A stretch of 64,000 bases of DNA from Pontibacter pudoricolor (GTDB taxonomy: Bacteria; Bacteroidota; Bacteroidia; Cytophagales; Hymenobacteraceae), in assembly GCF_010092985.1 (NCBI RefSeq), contig NZ_CP048106.1, forward strand, positions 3,472,001-3,536,000. The letters are read 5' to 3'. Positions within the stretch are counted from its first letter, which is position 1, and each line of letters opens with the position of its first letter. The notes below the pieces were generated by a model. That model did no database searches. It was not told where the DNA came from and saw only the letters and a list, made by a program, of their open reading frames with translations. A program made the translations under genes and the position numbers. Below are positions 46,153 through 54,379 of this stretch, piece after piece.

Positions 46153-47097
46153 TTAGCTCATAAGTACGCTGACAGCCAGTGTACCCATCAGGAAAATAAA
46201 CAATGTAACTAAGTAAACAAGGCCGATGGGCAGCAGGCTTACCAATGTTTTTATAAAAGAGCGCTTATACACCCGCCGTAATGCCAGAAATAAGTACAGT
46301 AACATGATCACGATAATAAGACTTCCGAGATCAATAGCAGGCAGCAGCTTACCGAGCAGAATGGCAACTATAATCAGAATAAAGTAGAACGTATGCAGGT
46401 GGATGGAAAACATGAGATGCTCTACATAGTTGCGGCCTAGCTTACGGTAATACAGGGATAGCAGCAGCGCAAAAAACGGCATCAGCAGGAACATCATAAA
46501 CGACGTGTTTTTCATCAGCTTTTGTGTCGATTCCTGATCTTTGCTGACAAACCTGTTAAACTTTGCTGAAAACTCCCGGCCAAATTCGCTTCCGCCAATG
46601 CTTTTTTCCAACGCCTGCACGTCTTTATCCTGCTGCATAAGTGCTTCCAGCTTTTTAACCTGCGCCGAGTCAGCACCTGTTAGCAAAGTATCTGGTAAAC
46701 TCGTACTGATGGATACTCCTGGCAGCAACGTTCTGGTCGATTTGCCCTTCTGATCTGTAACCGGTTCCTGGTGGTTGCTTTTGGTAGTAACAGCCAGCAC
46801 AAAAAAGAAAATTAAGCTGACAAACACATATAACCGGAAAGGCGGAACATAGGATGCACGCTGGCCAATGTTAAATTTCTCTGTCAGCAGGCCGGGCTTT
46901 AGAATAAGCAACTTCAGCGTTTGCCAAATTTTGGTATCAAAATGCAGTGTGCCTTCAAAAAACTCAGCTATCAGGTGCTTAACCGGTACATTCAGGTCGT
47001 GGTTTTCCTGGCCACAGTTAGGGCAATAGTTGTACGCTTCTTCAAAAGTGTAGCCACAGTTGGGGCATTGAGTAAATTTACGTCGCTTTTTAGCCAT
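46153..47097 (-). CDS. DUF3667 membrane protein with N-terminal zinc ribbon
   Basis: 314 residues. Zinc-ribbon cysteines 11, 14, 25 and 28 (CPNC...CPNC), then the DUF3667 block HLIAEFFEGTLHFDTKIWQT and KPGLLTEKFNIGQRASYVPP, followed by about five membrane helices (near 92-108, 210-230, 238-258, 262-280, 285-312). The function of the family is unknown. A soluble loop of ~100 residues between the first and second helices faces outward or inward. It is the upstream gene of a pair with dgt. Confidence 0.88.
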   Translation of the reverse strand: MAKKRRKFTQCPNCGYTFEEAYNYCPNCGQENHDLNVPVKHLIAEFFEGTLHFDTKIWQTLKLLILKPGLLTEKFNIGQRASYVPPFRLYVFVSLIFFFVLAVTTKSNHQEPVTDQKGKSTRTLLPGVSISTSLPDTLLTGADSAQVKKLEALMQQDKDVQALEKSIGGSEFGREFSAKFNRFVSKDQESTQKLMKNTSFMMFLLMPFFALLLSLYYRKLGRNYVEHLMFSIHLHTFYFILIIVAILLGKLLPAIDLGSLIIVIMLLYLFLALRRVYKRSFIKTLVSLLPIGLVYLVTLFIFLMGTLAVSVLMS

Positions 47098-47470
47098 CGG
47101 TAGCGCAACTCAGCGGTTCATACATCAAATATAGTTTTATCTGAATAAATACCTCACTCAAAATATTTCCTGATTTAACAGCTAACATTTTAACACACTA
47201 ATGTTACGACTGCCAGGAAAACAGCCTTTTTTTTAACCATTGTTTGTTGCAATACCAGCTGTAAACGCATTTTATGCAAAACAAAGACTGAAAATACTGA
47301 TGTTACGAAGGGCATGCAAATAGCCTTGCAGAATGGATATTATAGGCATTCTTTTGTAACAGATCTTCGAACCTTTCCAAGCTAAAAAAACAAATAGGCA
47401 GCTCTAAATACATTGTCTGGCAACAGATTATGACATTGCACCTATGCAAAATAAAGTGTTAGAGTTTGTG
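47098..47470. other. Gene-free region with paired ATGTTACG motifs
   Basis: ATGTTACG stands at 47201-47208 and 47300-47307, and GTGTTAGAGT at 47456-47465. The same set, in the same order, occurs near 38.75-38.93 kb. TAACATT/AATGTTA forms an inverted repeat around the first motif. No protein frame is supported. A plus-strand terminator follows although no plus-strand gene precedes it, so an unannotated RNA may run through here. Confidence 0.4.
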
Positions 47471-47512
47471 GGGCGTGCATTTGTTCCGGCAAGTGGCACG
47501 CCCGTTTTTTTT
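47471..47512 (+). terminator. Orphan plus-strand terminator
   Basis: GGGCGTGC (47471-47478) pairs with GCACGCCC (47496-47503), then a run of eight T. Both neighbouring genes are on the minus strand, and on that strand no T run follows the hairpin. Confidence 0.75.
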
Positions 47513-47534
47513 ATGGATATAACTATAGTTTAAA

Positions 47535-47577
47535 ATATAAAACAAGTGTGGGCCTGACGCAAATTGTTCCGGCCCAC
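47535..47577 (-). terminator. Terminator of the matrixin-like protease gene
   Basis: GTGGGCC (47548-47554) pairs with GGCCCAC (47571-47577). The minus strand then reads ACTTGTTTTATATTTT, a weak T tract. Confidence 0.55.
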
Positions 47578-47593
47578 CCATTTCTATAGTAGC

Positions 47594-49723
47594 TTATAAT
47601 TTCACAATCTTAGTAGTTCCGCTGCTTTGTCCGGAGCTCCATTTAAGAATGTAAACGCCAGCCGAAATACCGGTCATGTCGAACTCCAGCGGCAGGTTCA
47701 TGTCCGTAAACGTTGTTTCGAAGTTGCGCACTATTTTCCCGGAGGTGTCATACAGATACAACTGCATGGGCGTATTCTTGTTTACCAGGAACCTTACGGT
47801 GAATTTCTGGTCGGCCCCTACCGGGTTTGGCGCCACCTCAAACTTAAACAGAAAACTAGGGTCTGTTACTCTTGCCACAAACGTGAGCTTGAAAGAGCCA
47901 TCTTTATAGATCACACGCAGCCTGTAATAGCCTGTACCACGCAGAGGGTCCTGATCGGTAAAACTGTTTTCAGCAGCGGCATCTACCGACCCTATGTCTG
48001 TAAAGTTTATGCCGTCTTCACTTCTTTCAATCACGTAACGGACAATATTTTCCTCCGTTGCTGCCTCCCAGGTTACTACTACATCGTGCTCCGAGTTAAA
48101 GTCTGCCTGTAAGGTAGCTACCTCTTCTGCCAGGTTACAAACGCCATCCAGTTTCGGCTTCATAACCGGCTTGCGGCAAGCAGTTGCTACGTTCTCCTGC
48201 GTACTGCTTGCTATTACTACTTTGCCGCCCTCAATATCTTCCGGGCTAAGGTCGCGGAAGGCTCTGGCAAACTCGAGGGCGTAGTGCATTACTGCGCGTT
48301 GCGGCAAAATTACGTGGCCCAGCTGGTGGGCATGGCCTAACTCGTGCAGCATAACAGTTTCAAAGTCGAACTGGCGGCCCTCAGGAGGCCCGGGGCCATA
48401 CTCCCAGGTAATGTTGCTGTTAATTTCCATGTCAAATTCAGACATCCACCAGTTTATTACACCGGTAGCTACTACCTGGCAGCCGCGGTAACGGCTCAGC
48501 GTACGGGCCAGCACATCTTCGCCTACCGTAGACTCAGGCTTAAACGTGATAACTATCTGGTCGTCGGCAGCGCTCTTATCTATAGATGTTGGGGCACCTA
48601 TTTTCCAGTTCACGTTGGTGTTGCATATCCAGCTGTTCATGGCCCTGGTAAACCCCTCGCGTGCATTAGTGCTGCTCTGCATATTCGGTGCAAAGTGTAT
48701 CGTGTAGCCACCCTGGCCATCTACATCAATAAGCGCAGGCTGGTACGAGATGGAGTCTTCGTAGAGATTGCTGTACGCATATATGATCGTTATCTTATCT
48801 GTAGTTGTAAAAGCAGTTCCCCCATCCGGCGTTACCTTTATCTCTCCGGTGCCGGCTGTTCCCCCATCTTCCCCAGCGGATGGGATGTACATCCTGATCT
48901 GCGTATTGGTCCAGGAGAGGTAAGCATCTTCCGGAGACTTTGTAAAGGTCTTGCCACCATCATCAGCGTTACGGAAAGATACAAAGCCCTTGCCGCGCAC
49001 GTTGCCAAAGCCAGTTCCGGTTATAGTCAGCACTGTTCTGGTGCCTGCGCTTGCTGTTTTAGGGCTAAAACCCGTGATAACAGCAGCCAGTACGTTGTTT
49101 TGCTTCTGCGATTGCTGTTGTGGCGCAGCCTGTAGTTTCTTGTTGGTAGTTATAGTTCTATAGTTCGTTCCTGTATTTTTGGTAATTGCCCGGTACACCT
49201 GTTCTACAGAACTATAGCTATCAAAAACGCCCTGTGCCGTTTGCGCCTGCACATCATACCGGATAAAGCCCTGTTCGCTGGCATAAGGCCGCGCACTATA
49301 ACGCGTATTGCCCGGGGTATTGGTGAGCCTGTTTTGCTGCTTCAGAAAAAACAGCCCCTGCTGCCCTTCTTTTAAAGTCAGCGCCACCGAGTACACATGT
49401 TTATCCAGGCCAACGGTGCCGCCATCGGTTATTACTTCCAGCTGCGTTTCCTGCAACGTGCCTTTAAATAGTTTATATACTTTAATGATGTTGGAAGTAT
49501 AGATGTTTTCGCGCTGCGCATCCCAGAAAGATCTTTTAGAGATTACTTCGCCTTCAACCACCACATCGGCAGCCTGCACACGTTTTTCCAGGCTTACCGG
49601 AATCATGTGCATCCTATTATCAGCAAATAACTTCTGGGTAAAGAGCAGCAGAAGGCACAGCAGTATCAGCCTGCTGCGGGTAGGGTTAAAGGTTGTACTA
49701 TACCCGTTGTAGATAGTATTCAT
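47594..49723 (-). CDS. Matrixin-like metalloprotease with IPT/TIG domain and type A T9SS sorting domain
   Basis: 709 residues from the ATG at 49723; an earlier in-frame GTG or ATG at 49777 adds 18 residues before the signal peptide and is less likely. Signal segment RLILLCLLLLFTQKLFA, an N-terminal domain of unknown type (about 35-200), an IPT/TIG fold (ITGFSPKTASAGTRTVLTIT), then a metzincin catalytic domain with HELGHAHQLGH, zinc ligands His460, His464 and His470, and a nearby Met in AVMHYAL. Then an FN3-like domain (VTWEAATEENIVRYVIERS) and a C-terminal sorting domain (VAPNPVGADQKFTVRF ... ISAGVYILKW). It is a secreted or surface protease exported by T9SS; the substrate is unknown. Confidence 0.9.
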   Translation of the reverse strand: MNTIYNGYSTTFNPTRSRLILLCLLLLFTQKLFADNRMHMIPVSLEKRVQAADVVVEGEVISKRSFWDAQRENIYTSNIIKVYKLFKGTLQETQLEVITDGGTVGLDKHVYSVALTLKEGQQGLFFLKQQNRLTNTPGNTRYSARPYASEQGFIRYDVQAQTAQGVFDSYSSVEQVYRAITKNTGTNYRTITTNKKLQAAPQQQSQKQNNVLAAVITGFSPKTASAGTRTVLTITGTGFGNVRGKGFVSFRNADDGGKTFTKSPEDAYLSWTNTQIRMYIPSAGEDGGTAGTGEIKVTPDGGTAFTTTDKITIIYAYSNLYEDSISYQPALIDVDGQGGYTIHFAPNMQSSTNAREGFTRAMNSWICNTNVNWKIGAPTSIDKSAADDQIVITFKPESTVGEDVLARTLSRYRGCQVVATGVINWWMSEFDMEINSNITWEYGPGPPEGRQFDFETVMLHELGHAHQLGHVILPQRAVMHYALEFARAFRDLSPEDIEGGKVVIASSTQENVATACRKPVMKPKLDGVCNLAEEVATLQADFNSEHDVVVTWEAATEENIVRYVIERSEDGINFTDIGSVDAAAENSFTDQDPLRGTGYYRLRVIYKDGSFKLTFVARVTDPSFLFKFEVAPNPVGADQKFTVRFLVNKNTPMQLYLYDTSGKIVRNFETTFTDMNLPLEFDMTGISAGVYILKWSSGQSSGTTKIVKL

Positions 49724-49957
49724 AGAAGAGATTATATGTATAGTTGTAACAGGTGCGCGCGTGATACCGGGGCTCAACTGCTAAATTGCTTTTACGCAAA
49801 TTACGGTACTAGAGTATAAAAGGTATTCAGGTCGTTTGTTGCACGTTACAGTTTTTTACTCCCGATCTCGTTTTAGCGGGTTAAACAAGTTCTACAGTTC
49901 AAGTTAGTAATATTCAGTGAACTATATAGAATACCATGCAGCTATAGGCCGGTAAAT

Positions 49958-49987
49958 AAAAAAGGGCTGCACATGGCAGCCCTTTTT
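49958..49987 (-). terminator. Terminator of the BlaI/M56 unit
   Basis: AAAAAAGGGCTGC-ACATG-GCAGCCCTTTTT, bidirectional. The stretch 49724-49957 upstream of the protease gene has no other feature. Confidence 0.85.
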
Positions 49988-50009
49988 ATAGGTATAGTTT
50001 GGTTACAGA

Positions 50010-50603
50010 TCAGTCTTCAACCCTGACCTCACGGTTCTTGCCGTCTTTTTTATAAGTATAGTTAAACGGTTTTCCATCGCTGTTTTTCATCATGCTGCGG
50101 TACTTGTTGTAAATTTCCTGCGACTGCTTTTTGCCATCGATGTATAACCCTGTGTTGTCAATCTTAAAGTCCACTTTTTCGGAGCTATTCTTTATCAGGC
50201 CATCTTTTACCAGCTCTTCGTTCACCTTGTCAAGCACTCCGGAAATCTCTTCGTGGCGCTTCATGCTCTCCTCATGGCGTTTCATACTTTCGTCGTGCCT
50301 TCGCATACTTTGCTCATGGCGGCGCATGGCAGCGTCGTGCTGCCCCTGTATCCGGCGAACGTCAACTTCTACACGTTTACCTGCTTCGTCCTCCATTCGC
50401 TGCGAATGCGCGCTCATTTCCGCCTGAAACTGCTGCATGTCTTTATGGAATTGCTCCATATCTTTCTCATACTGCTTCAGATCCTGCTGGTATTGTTTCT
50501 GTTGTTTTTTTAGTTCAGTCTTGTTCTTGCCATCCAGGTTAAGCGGCATAACCGGAGGAGCAGGAGGCGCTGGTGGTGGAGACATAGGTGCCATTGGAGC
50601 CAT
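50010..50603 (-). pseudogene. Detached C-terminal part of the M56 protein (frame +1), Pro-rich and heptad-repeat region
   Basis: 197 residues in a frame that directly continues the M56 gene after a one-base change near 50640-50650. Upstream of its first Met the frame reads PAPGVRAPLAP, continuing the Pro-rich end (VPPPPPA) of the M56 frame. It contains a Pro/Met-rich start, a Gln/Lys/Asp helix, and four consecutive seven-residue repeats of the form M(R/K)RH(E/D)(E/Q)S, predicted coiled coil. It ends with a small folded domain (DFKIDNTGLYIDGKKQSQEIYNKY). I read this as the C-terminal, outward-facing part of the M56 sensor. It lacks a start signal of its own, so a sequencing error, mutation or programmed frameshift must explain the break. 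Confidence 0.7.
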
Positions 50604-50608
50604 TGGCG

Positions 50609-52117
50609 CTAAAGGTGCCCGAACGCCCGGTGCTGGTGGGCAGGTGGCGGCGGCGGAACAGCCATCCGATCCTTGTCAACCAGAACCCTGTACTCGTAAT
50701 GACGCTCTTCGCGGTTGTTACGGTTACTTCTGCGGGCTTCGGCAACGGCTTTCCGTTCGCTGATTATCTCACGGTCTACTTCCACGCGGCTGGCTTTAGG
50801 TGCGTTTTTAACGGCTTCCAGGCGCTGGTTTATCAGGGCGTTATATTCCGGTATGTCCTTCTTCGGTATCTGCTTGCCGTTTACATACAATTCGGTCACT
50901 TCCCCTTTCTTGTTCTTGATGATCACGACATCCTTTTTCTTACCCGTGGTATCCTGGGCAGTAAACGAGTAAGCAGAATAACTTTCTTCCGACTCTGGTA
51001 CTGTAACTATAAACTCAGTTCTTTCTTCAGCTATAGATTCGTCAGCAGGTAGCATTTTAGCTGCAGGCTCATCTTTCATACCAGCCATAGCGCCAACCGA
51101 CAAAAAGACCATGCTAACAACTATAACCAGGGCCGCCATAAATCCTTCTGAAAATGTAGGGCGCAAAGAGGGCTGTTCTACCAGTCTTTTAATACGACTT
51201 AGTAAAGATCCTTTTCTGCCTGCCAGGGTCAGGGCCAGTTTTGGTGTAGCCGGGAGCTGCATTTCTGCGATCGCGGCCAGGGCACGGGCATAGACAAGTG
51301 AGTTGCCACAAATAGCCACTGCCATGTCGTCGCAGCAGTTCTCGCGCTCATCGCGCACCACCGCCGACATCCACCACATGGCCGGATGATAAAAGAACAG
51401 CATATCAACTATAGACTGCAGCAGATTTACCAGAAAGTCGTTGCGGCGAATATGTGCAAGCTCGTGGGCAAGAATGGCCTCTACCTGCGCTGCGCTTAAA
51501 CCTGTTACCGCACCAACCGGCAATAAAATAACCGGCTTGGCAAACCCGATAACCATCGGCACCTTTACCATTGCTGATTCGGCCAATTGTATCGTTTGCT
51601 TTACACCGATCTGCGAGGCTATAGTCTGCAAACTCTGCTGCCACTTAACTCCGAGTACTTCAGAGCGGTAACGTAAACGCTGCATAAAAGCCAGTCCGCC
51701 TAAGAACCGGAGAACCATAACTACAAGGCCCAGCAACCAAAGCGTCACCAGTAGCGGCAGGTGCCGCTCAAAATATAGCTGTGCTGTAGTGAAAGGGTCT
51801 GCTATAGTTGCAACCTCTGCAGCCGCAACTATAGGTGTGCTTTCGGAAAGTAATACTGCGCCATTGCGGACTTCTATAGTTGCAGTTTCGGGAGCCGAAC
51901 TATAGTAATAAGAAAAGGTAGCCGCTGAAAGAAGTAGTTGCAGCAGCATAGCGCCAGTGCCCATAAAATAACGCAACGTTGCTTTATGTTTTTGCAGTAG
52001 CACCAGCAGCAACGCCAGTGTTAGCGCCACCAGTGCACCCTGCCATAACGAATGCAGTAAGGTCCAGCCGAGCGCTTTTACCAACGCCTCTGAAGCCAGT
52101 TGTGAGATCAGGTTCAT
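50609..52117 (-). CDS. BlaR1/MecR1-like M56 family membrane metalloprotease
   Basis: 502 residues in this frame. Membrane helices near 15-42, 52-70, 120-148 and 310-330. Zinc motif HELAH at 218-222 with a downstream DERENCCDD segment supplying the third ligand, as in BlaR1. The frame ends in a Pro-run (VPPPPPA) then HQHRAFGHL. The natural continuation lies one base out of frame in the next open frame (50010-50603). In BlaR1 systems the sensor protease is triggered by a ligand and leads to cleavage of the BlaI repressor. No penicillin-binding sensor domain is seen here, so the signal differs. It overlaps blaI-like by four bases (ATGA). Confidence 0.88.
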   Translation of the reverse strand: MNLISQLASEALVKALGWTLLHSLWQGALVALTLALLLVLLQKHKATLRYFMGTGAMLLQLLLSAATFSYYYSSAPETATIEVRNGAVLLSESTPIVAAAEVATIADPFTTAQLYFERHLPLLVTLWLLGLVVMVLRFLGGLAFMQRLRYRSEVLGVKWQQSLQTIASQIGVKQTIQLAESAMVKVPMVIGFAKPVILLPVGAVTGLSAAQVEAILAHELAHIRRNDFLVNLLQSIVDMLFFYHPAMWWMSAVVRDERENCCDDMAVAICGNSLVYARALAAIAEMQLPATPKLALTLAGRKGSLLSRIKRLVEQPSLRPTFSEGFMAALVIVVSMVFLSVGAMAGMKDEPAAKMLPADESIAEERTEFIVTVPESEESYSAYSFTAQDTTGKKKDVVIIKNKKGEVTELYVNGKQIPKKDIPEYNALINQRLEAVKNAPKASRVEVDREIISERKAVAEARRSNRNNREERHYEYRVLVDKDRMAVPPPPPAHQHRAFGHL

Positions 52118-52503
52118 TTATTACCTCCTTCCAGTTTATCTAACAGGTTTCTTATTTCATCTATTTCTTCTTTGGATGTGTGCTGGCTGCCCAGTGCCTG
52201 CATCACCAGCTTGGAGGCTGATCCCCGGAAAGTTGTATCCAGGAAGCGGTCCAGCAAACGTTGCTGCGTACTTTCCTCGGACATAAGGGACTTGAAGATA
52301 TGCGACTTACTTGATTTATCGGCTTCCAGGATGCCTTTTTCGGCCATTATCTGCATCAGCTTCAGGGTAGTGGTGTAGCCGGCATCCTTGGTTTCGCTGA
52401 GTACATCGTGCACAAAACGCACCGTCGAAGGGCCGTTTTGCCACAGCACCTGCAGAATCTCCAGTTCGGCTTCGGTTGGTTTGTAAGATTGGTTCTGGTT
52501 CAT
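52114..52503 (-). CDS. BlaI/MecI/CopY family transcriptional repressor
   Basis: 129 residues. Winged-helix domain at about 8-75 (PTEAELEILQVLWQNGPSTVRFVHDVLS ... AGYTTTLKLMQIMAEKGIL) followed by a dimerisation part (SKSHIFKSLMSEESTQQRLLDRFLDTTF), where the BlaI cleavage site lies in relatives. It binds DNA as a dimer and is inactivated by proteolysis driven by the cotranscribed M56 protease. Two matching palindromes 50-96 bases upstream are its probable operators, so the unit represses itself. Confidence 0.93.
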   Translation of the reverse strand: MNQNQSYKPTEAELEILQVLWQNGPSTVRFVHDVLSETKDAGYTTTLKLMQIMAEKGILEADKSSKSHIFKSLMSEESTQQRLLDRFLDTTFRGSASKLVMQALGSQHTSKEEIDEIRNLLDKLEGGNK

Positions 52504-52552
52504 AGTTCTTAAAAGACAAAAGTTAAAGTGTTACAGCTGCATCACTAAGTTA

Positions 52553-52599
52553 TACGAATGTTTTCGTAAATGGAAACTTTATATACGATTTTTTTCGTA
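52553..52599 (-). promoter_or_regulatory. Two BlaI-type operators
   Basis: TACGAATGTTTTCGTA (52553-52568) is a perfect TACGAA-N4-TTCGTA palindrome. TACGATTTTTTTCGTA (52584-52599) has the same 16-base form with one mismatch between arms. Their starts are 31 bases apart, three helical turns, on the same DNA face, just upstream of the repressor gene. Confidence 0.8.
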
Positions 52600-52764
52600 G
52601 ATAACTGTAATAAGTATATTGTCTTAATAGCTTGAACCGGAATTGAGGTTAGTTGTAGTTTAGGTTATAGCGTTATAATCAGCGTTTTAACCCATGTCAG
52701 CTCTGAGGGGAATTTCTATCTCTGGTTTAGTTGGAGTTCTGGTTTTATGGTTTCCTTGGTCCAA

Positions 52765-53566
52765 ACGCCCTGCTCCTCTGCACTACGCTCGCTACCTTCG
52801 AACCCGCTTCCCGGTAGTCTGAGGTGAGGAGGTTTTGGCTACTTCTCCATCTGTCATCCTGAAAGGATCCTGTTAGAAGAGAAATGAGACCTTTACTATA
52901 GTTTAGGTTATAGTTCTATAGTTGGCGTTTTACCCCTTCCCAGCCTTCCCCTTTTATCAAGGGCCCCTACCCCAGAAGAGGGGAAGGAGCTTTTGGCCTT
53001 TGTTATAGTTTTAGATTTTGTTTTATAGTTGCTGTTTTAACCCACCCTGCCCTCCCAAGAGGGGAATTACGGCTGTTGCTATAGTTTTAGTTATCGTTTT
53101 TTAGTTTCCGTTTGTCATCCCCCTGCCCCCTTCAAAGGGGGACTTTCTGCTATAGTTATAGTTAGCGGCTATAGTTTTATAGTTACAGACCAGGATCGGA
53201 CAGGTCGCGACCTGTCCCTACGGAAATATAGCCACGATAAAGGTCGAAGCTTAACTGGTTCAAATTATAGATACTGGTTGCTATGAGAAAGATCACAGTC
53301 TTTGGGTTGAGCGCCTTTGCTTTGTTGCGGTGCCGTGAGGCAACCCGAGGAACGAGGGTAGCAAGAAAGCAGCAGCGCGATGCCCTTATCGAGGGCCCCT
53401 ACCCCCAAGACGGGGCCTCCCGGCCATGAGGGCACCAAGGCCTACTATAGAACTATAGGCAGGTAAAGCTCCCAGGATTAGATGTAACTATAGAAGAAAT
53501 GCTTGGTTCGGATAGTAAAGCAGTCAACTATAGCACTCAGATTTCTCCCTATAGTCGAAATGACAG
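52765..53566 (-). repeat. Intergenic composite repeat island III (minus orientation)
   Basis: Read on the minus strand: alpha 53538-53566, beta 53291-53481, gamma 53197-53223, zeta 53113-53149, delta 53036-53067, epsilon 52930-52990, theta 52847-52873, eta 52765-52833. It is the most complete copy. Spacers consist largely of repeated TATAGTT. The gap 52600-53678 has no supported gene. Confidence 0.85.
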
Positions 53567-53678
53567 AAGGAGACTACAGGCAGTATGAAGATTGTGCTGT
53601 TACTCCACTCTAAATGAGAAGCCAGCAACTATAGAATCCAAATCCTTCAGCTCACGGGCGCAATAACAGAAGAGAAAC

Positions 53679-54179
53679 TTACAACCCGCTCACTATAACC
53701 TTCGACACAACACCCAACACTACGACACCAATACCGAAACCGGCAGCAGCATTTCCGAAACGCTTGCGATGTGCCTGCTTTTTAAACGCCTCTTCGTAGG
53801 CCGGCTCTTTCATTAAATGCGCATTAGGATTTGCGACCGTTGCAGTACTTGGAGGCACCACCGAAACCACGGTTCCTGTCACGAGCCCGGCAGCCGGGTA
53901 AAGTATCGTTGTTCCCATCGTTCCCCAGAAAACGCCTTTTGATTTATAGTAAAGTCTGGCATCCTCCCGCCCCTGAATCCGGAGTTTTGCAGTTTCTTCC
54001 ATCGTTTCACGCTCCAGGCTAGTCACTTTAGCTTCAACTATAGTTACTGGCTTTACTTCTTCAGGAAGCACAGGCTGATAGGGCATAAAACTATAGTTTG
54101 TAGCAAAGGATGATTTCTGTGCGCTGGCAGGTATGCAGATAGCCAGAGCTGCGAAAAGGATAAGTAAATATTTTGCCAT
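53679..54179 (-). CDS. Uncharacterised membrane protein with signal peptide
   Basis: 166 residues. Signal peptide (to about 21, IPASAQ), a charged helical middle (VTSLERETMEETAKLRIQGREDARLYYKSKG), then two glycine-rich hydrophobic segments near 85-110 and 143-166 (VFWGTMGTTILYPAAGLVTGTVVSVV and FGIGVVVLGVVSKVIVSGL), which may form a hairpin in a membrane. I recognise no family. The coding sequence includes two AACTATAGTT palindromes (54036 and 54089). Confidence 0.65.
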   Translation of the reverse strand: MAKYLLILFAALAICIPASAQKSSFATNYSFMPYQPVLPEEVKPVTIVEAKVTSLERETMEETAKLRIQGREDARLYYKSKGVFWGTMGTTILYPAAGLVTGTVVSVVPPSTATVANPNAHLMKEPAYEEAFKKQAHRKRFGNAAAGFGIGVVVLGVVSKVIVSGL

Positions 54180-54339
54180 CGGCTAAGCTTTAAAATATTC
54201 TATTCAGAAGGGAATACGCAGGGATTGTAAAGAACTACAACCACTGCCCCTTCTAACGTATACAAACCAAAACCGGACAATCAATTGCTGAATAAAAATC
54301 TGTAAAATCCTATTTAAGCTTTACAGCAACTATAAAGTA

Positions 54340-54347
54340 TAGATTTG
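54340..54347 (+). promoter_or_regulatory. -7 promoter box of polA
   Basis: TAGATTTG, an exact TAnnTTTG match, 32 bases before the start codon. No well-spaced TTG is seen. The rest of 54180-54379 is plain AT-rich DNA. Confidence 0.4.
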
Positions 54348-54379
54348 CAGATAATAGCCACACACGCTACCTTTATACT

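Noticed and set aside
48344..49135. 263-codon frame antisense to the matrixin-like protease
   Set aside because: It overlaps the metzincin and IPT coding region completely, with no family features of its own.
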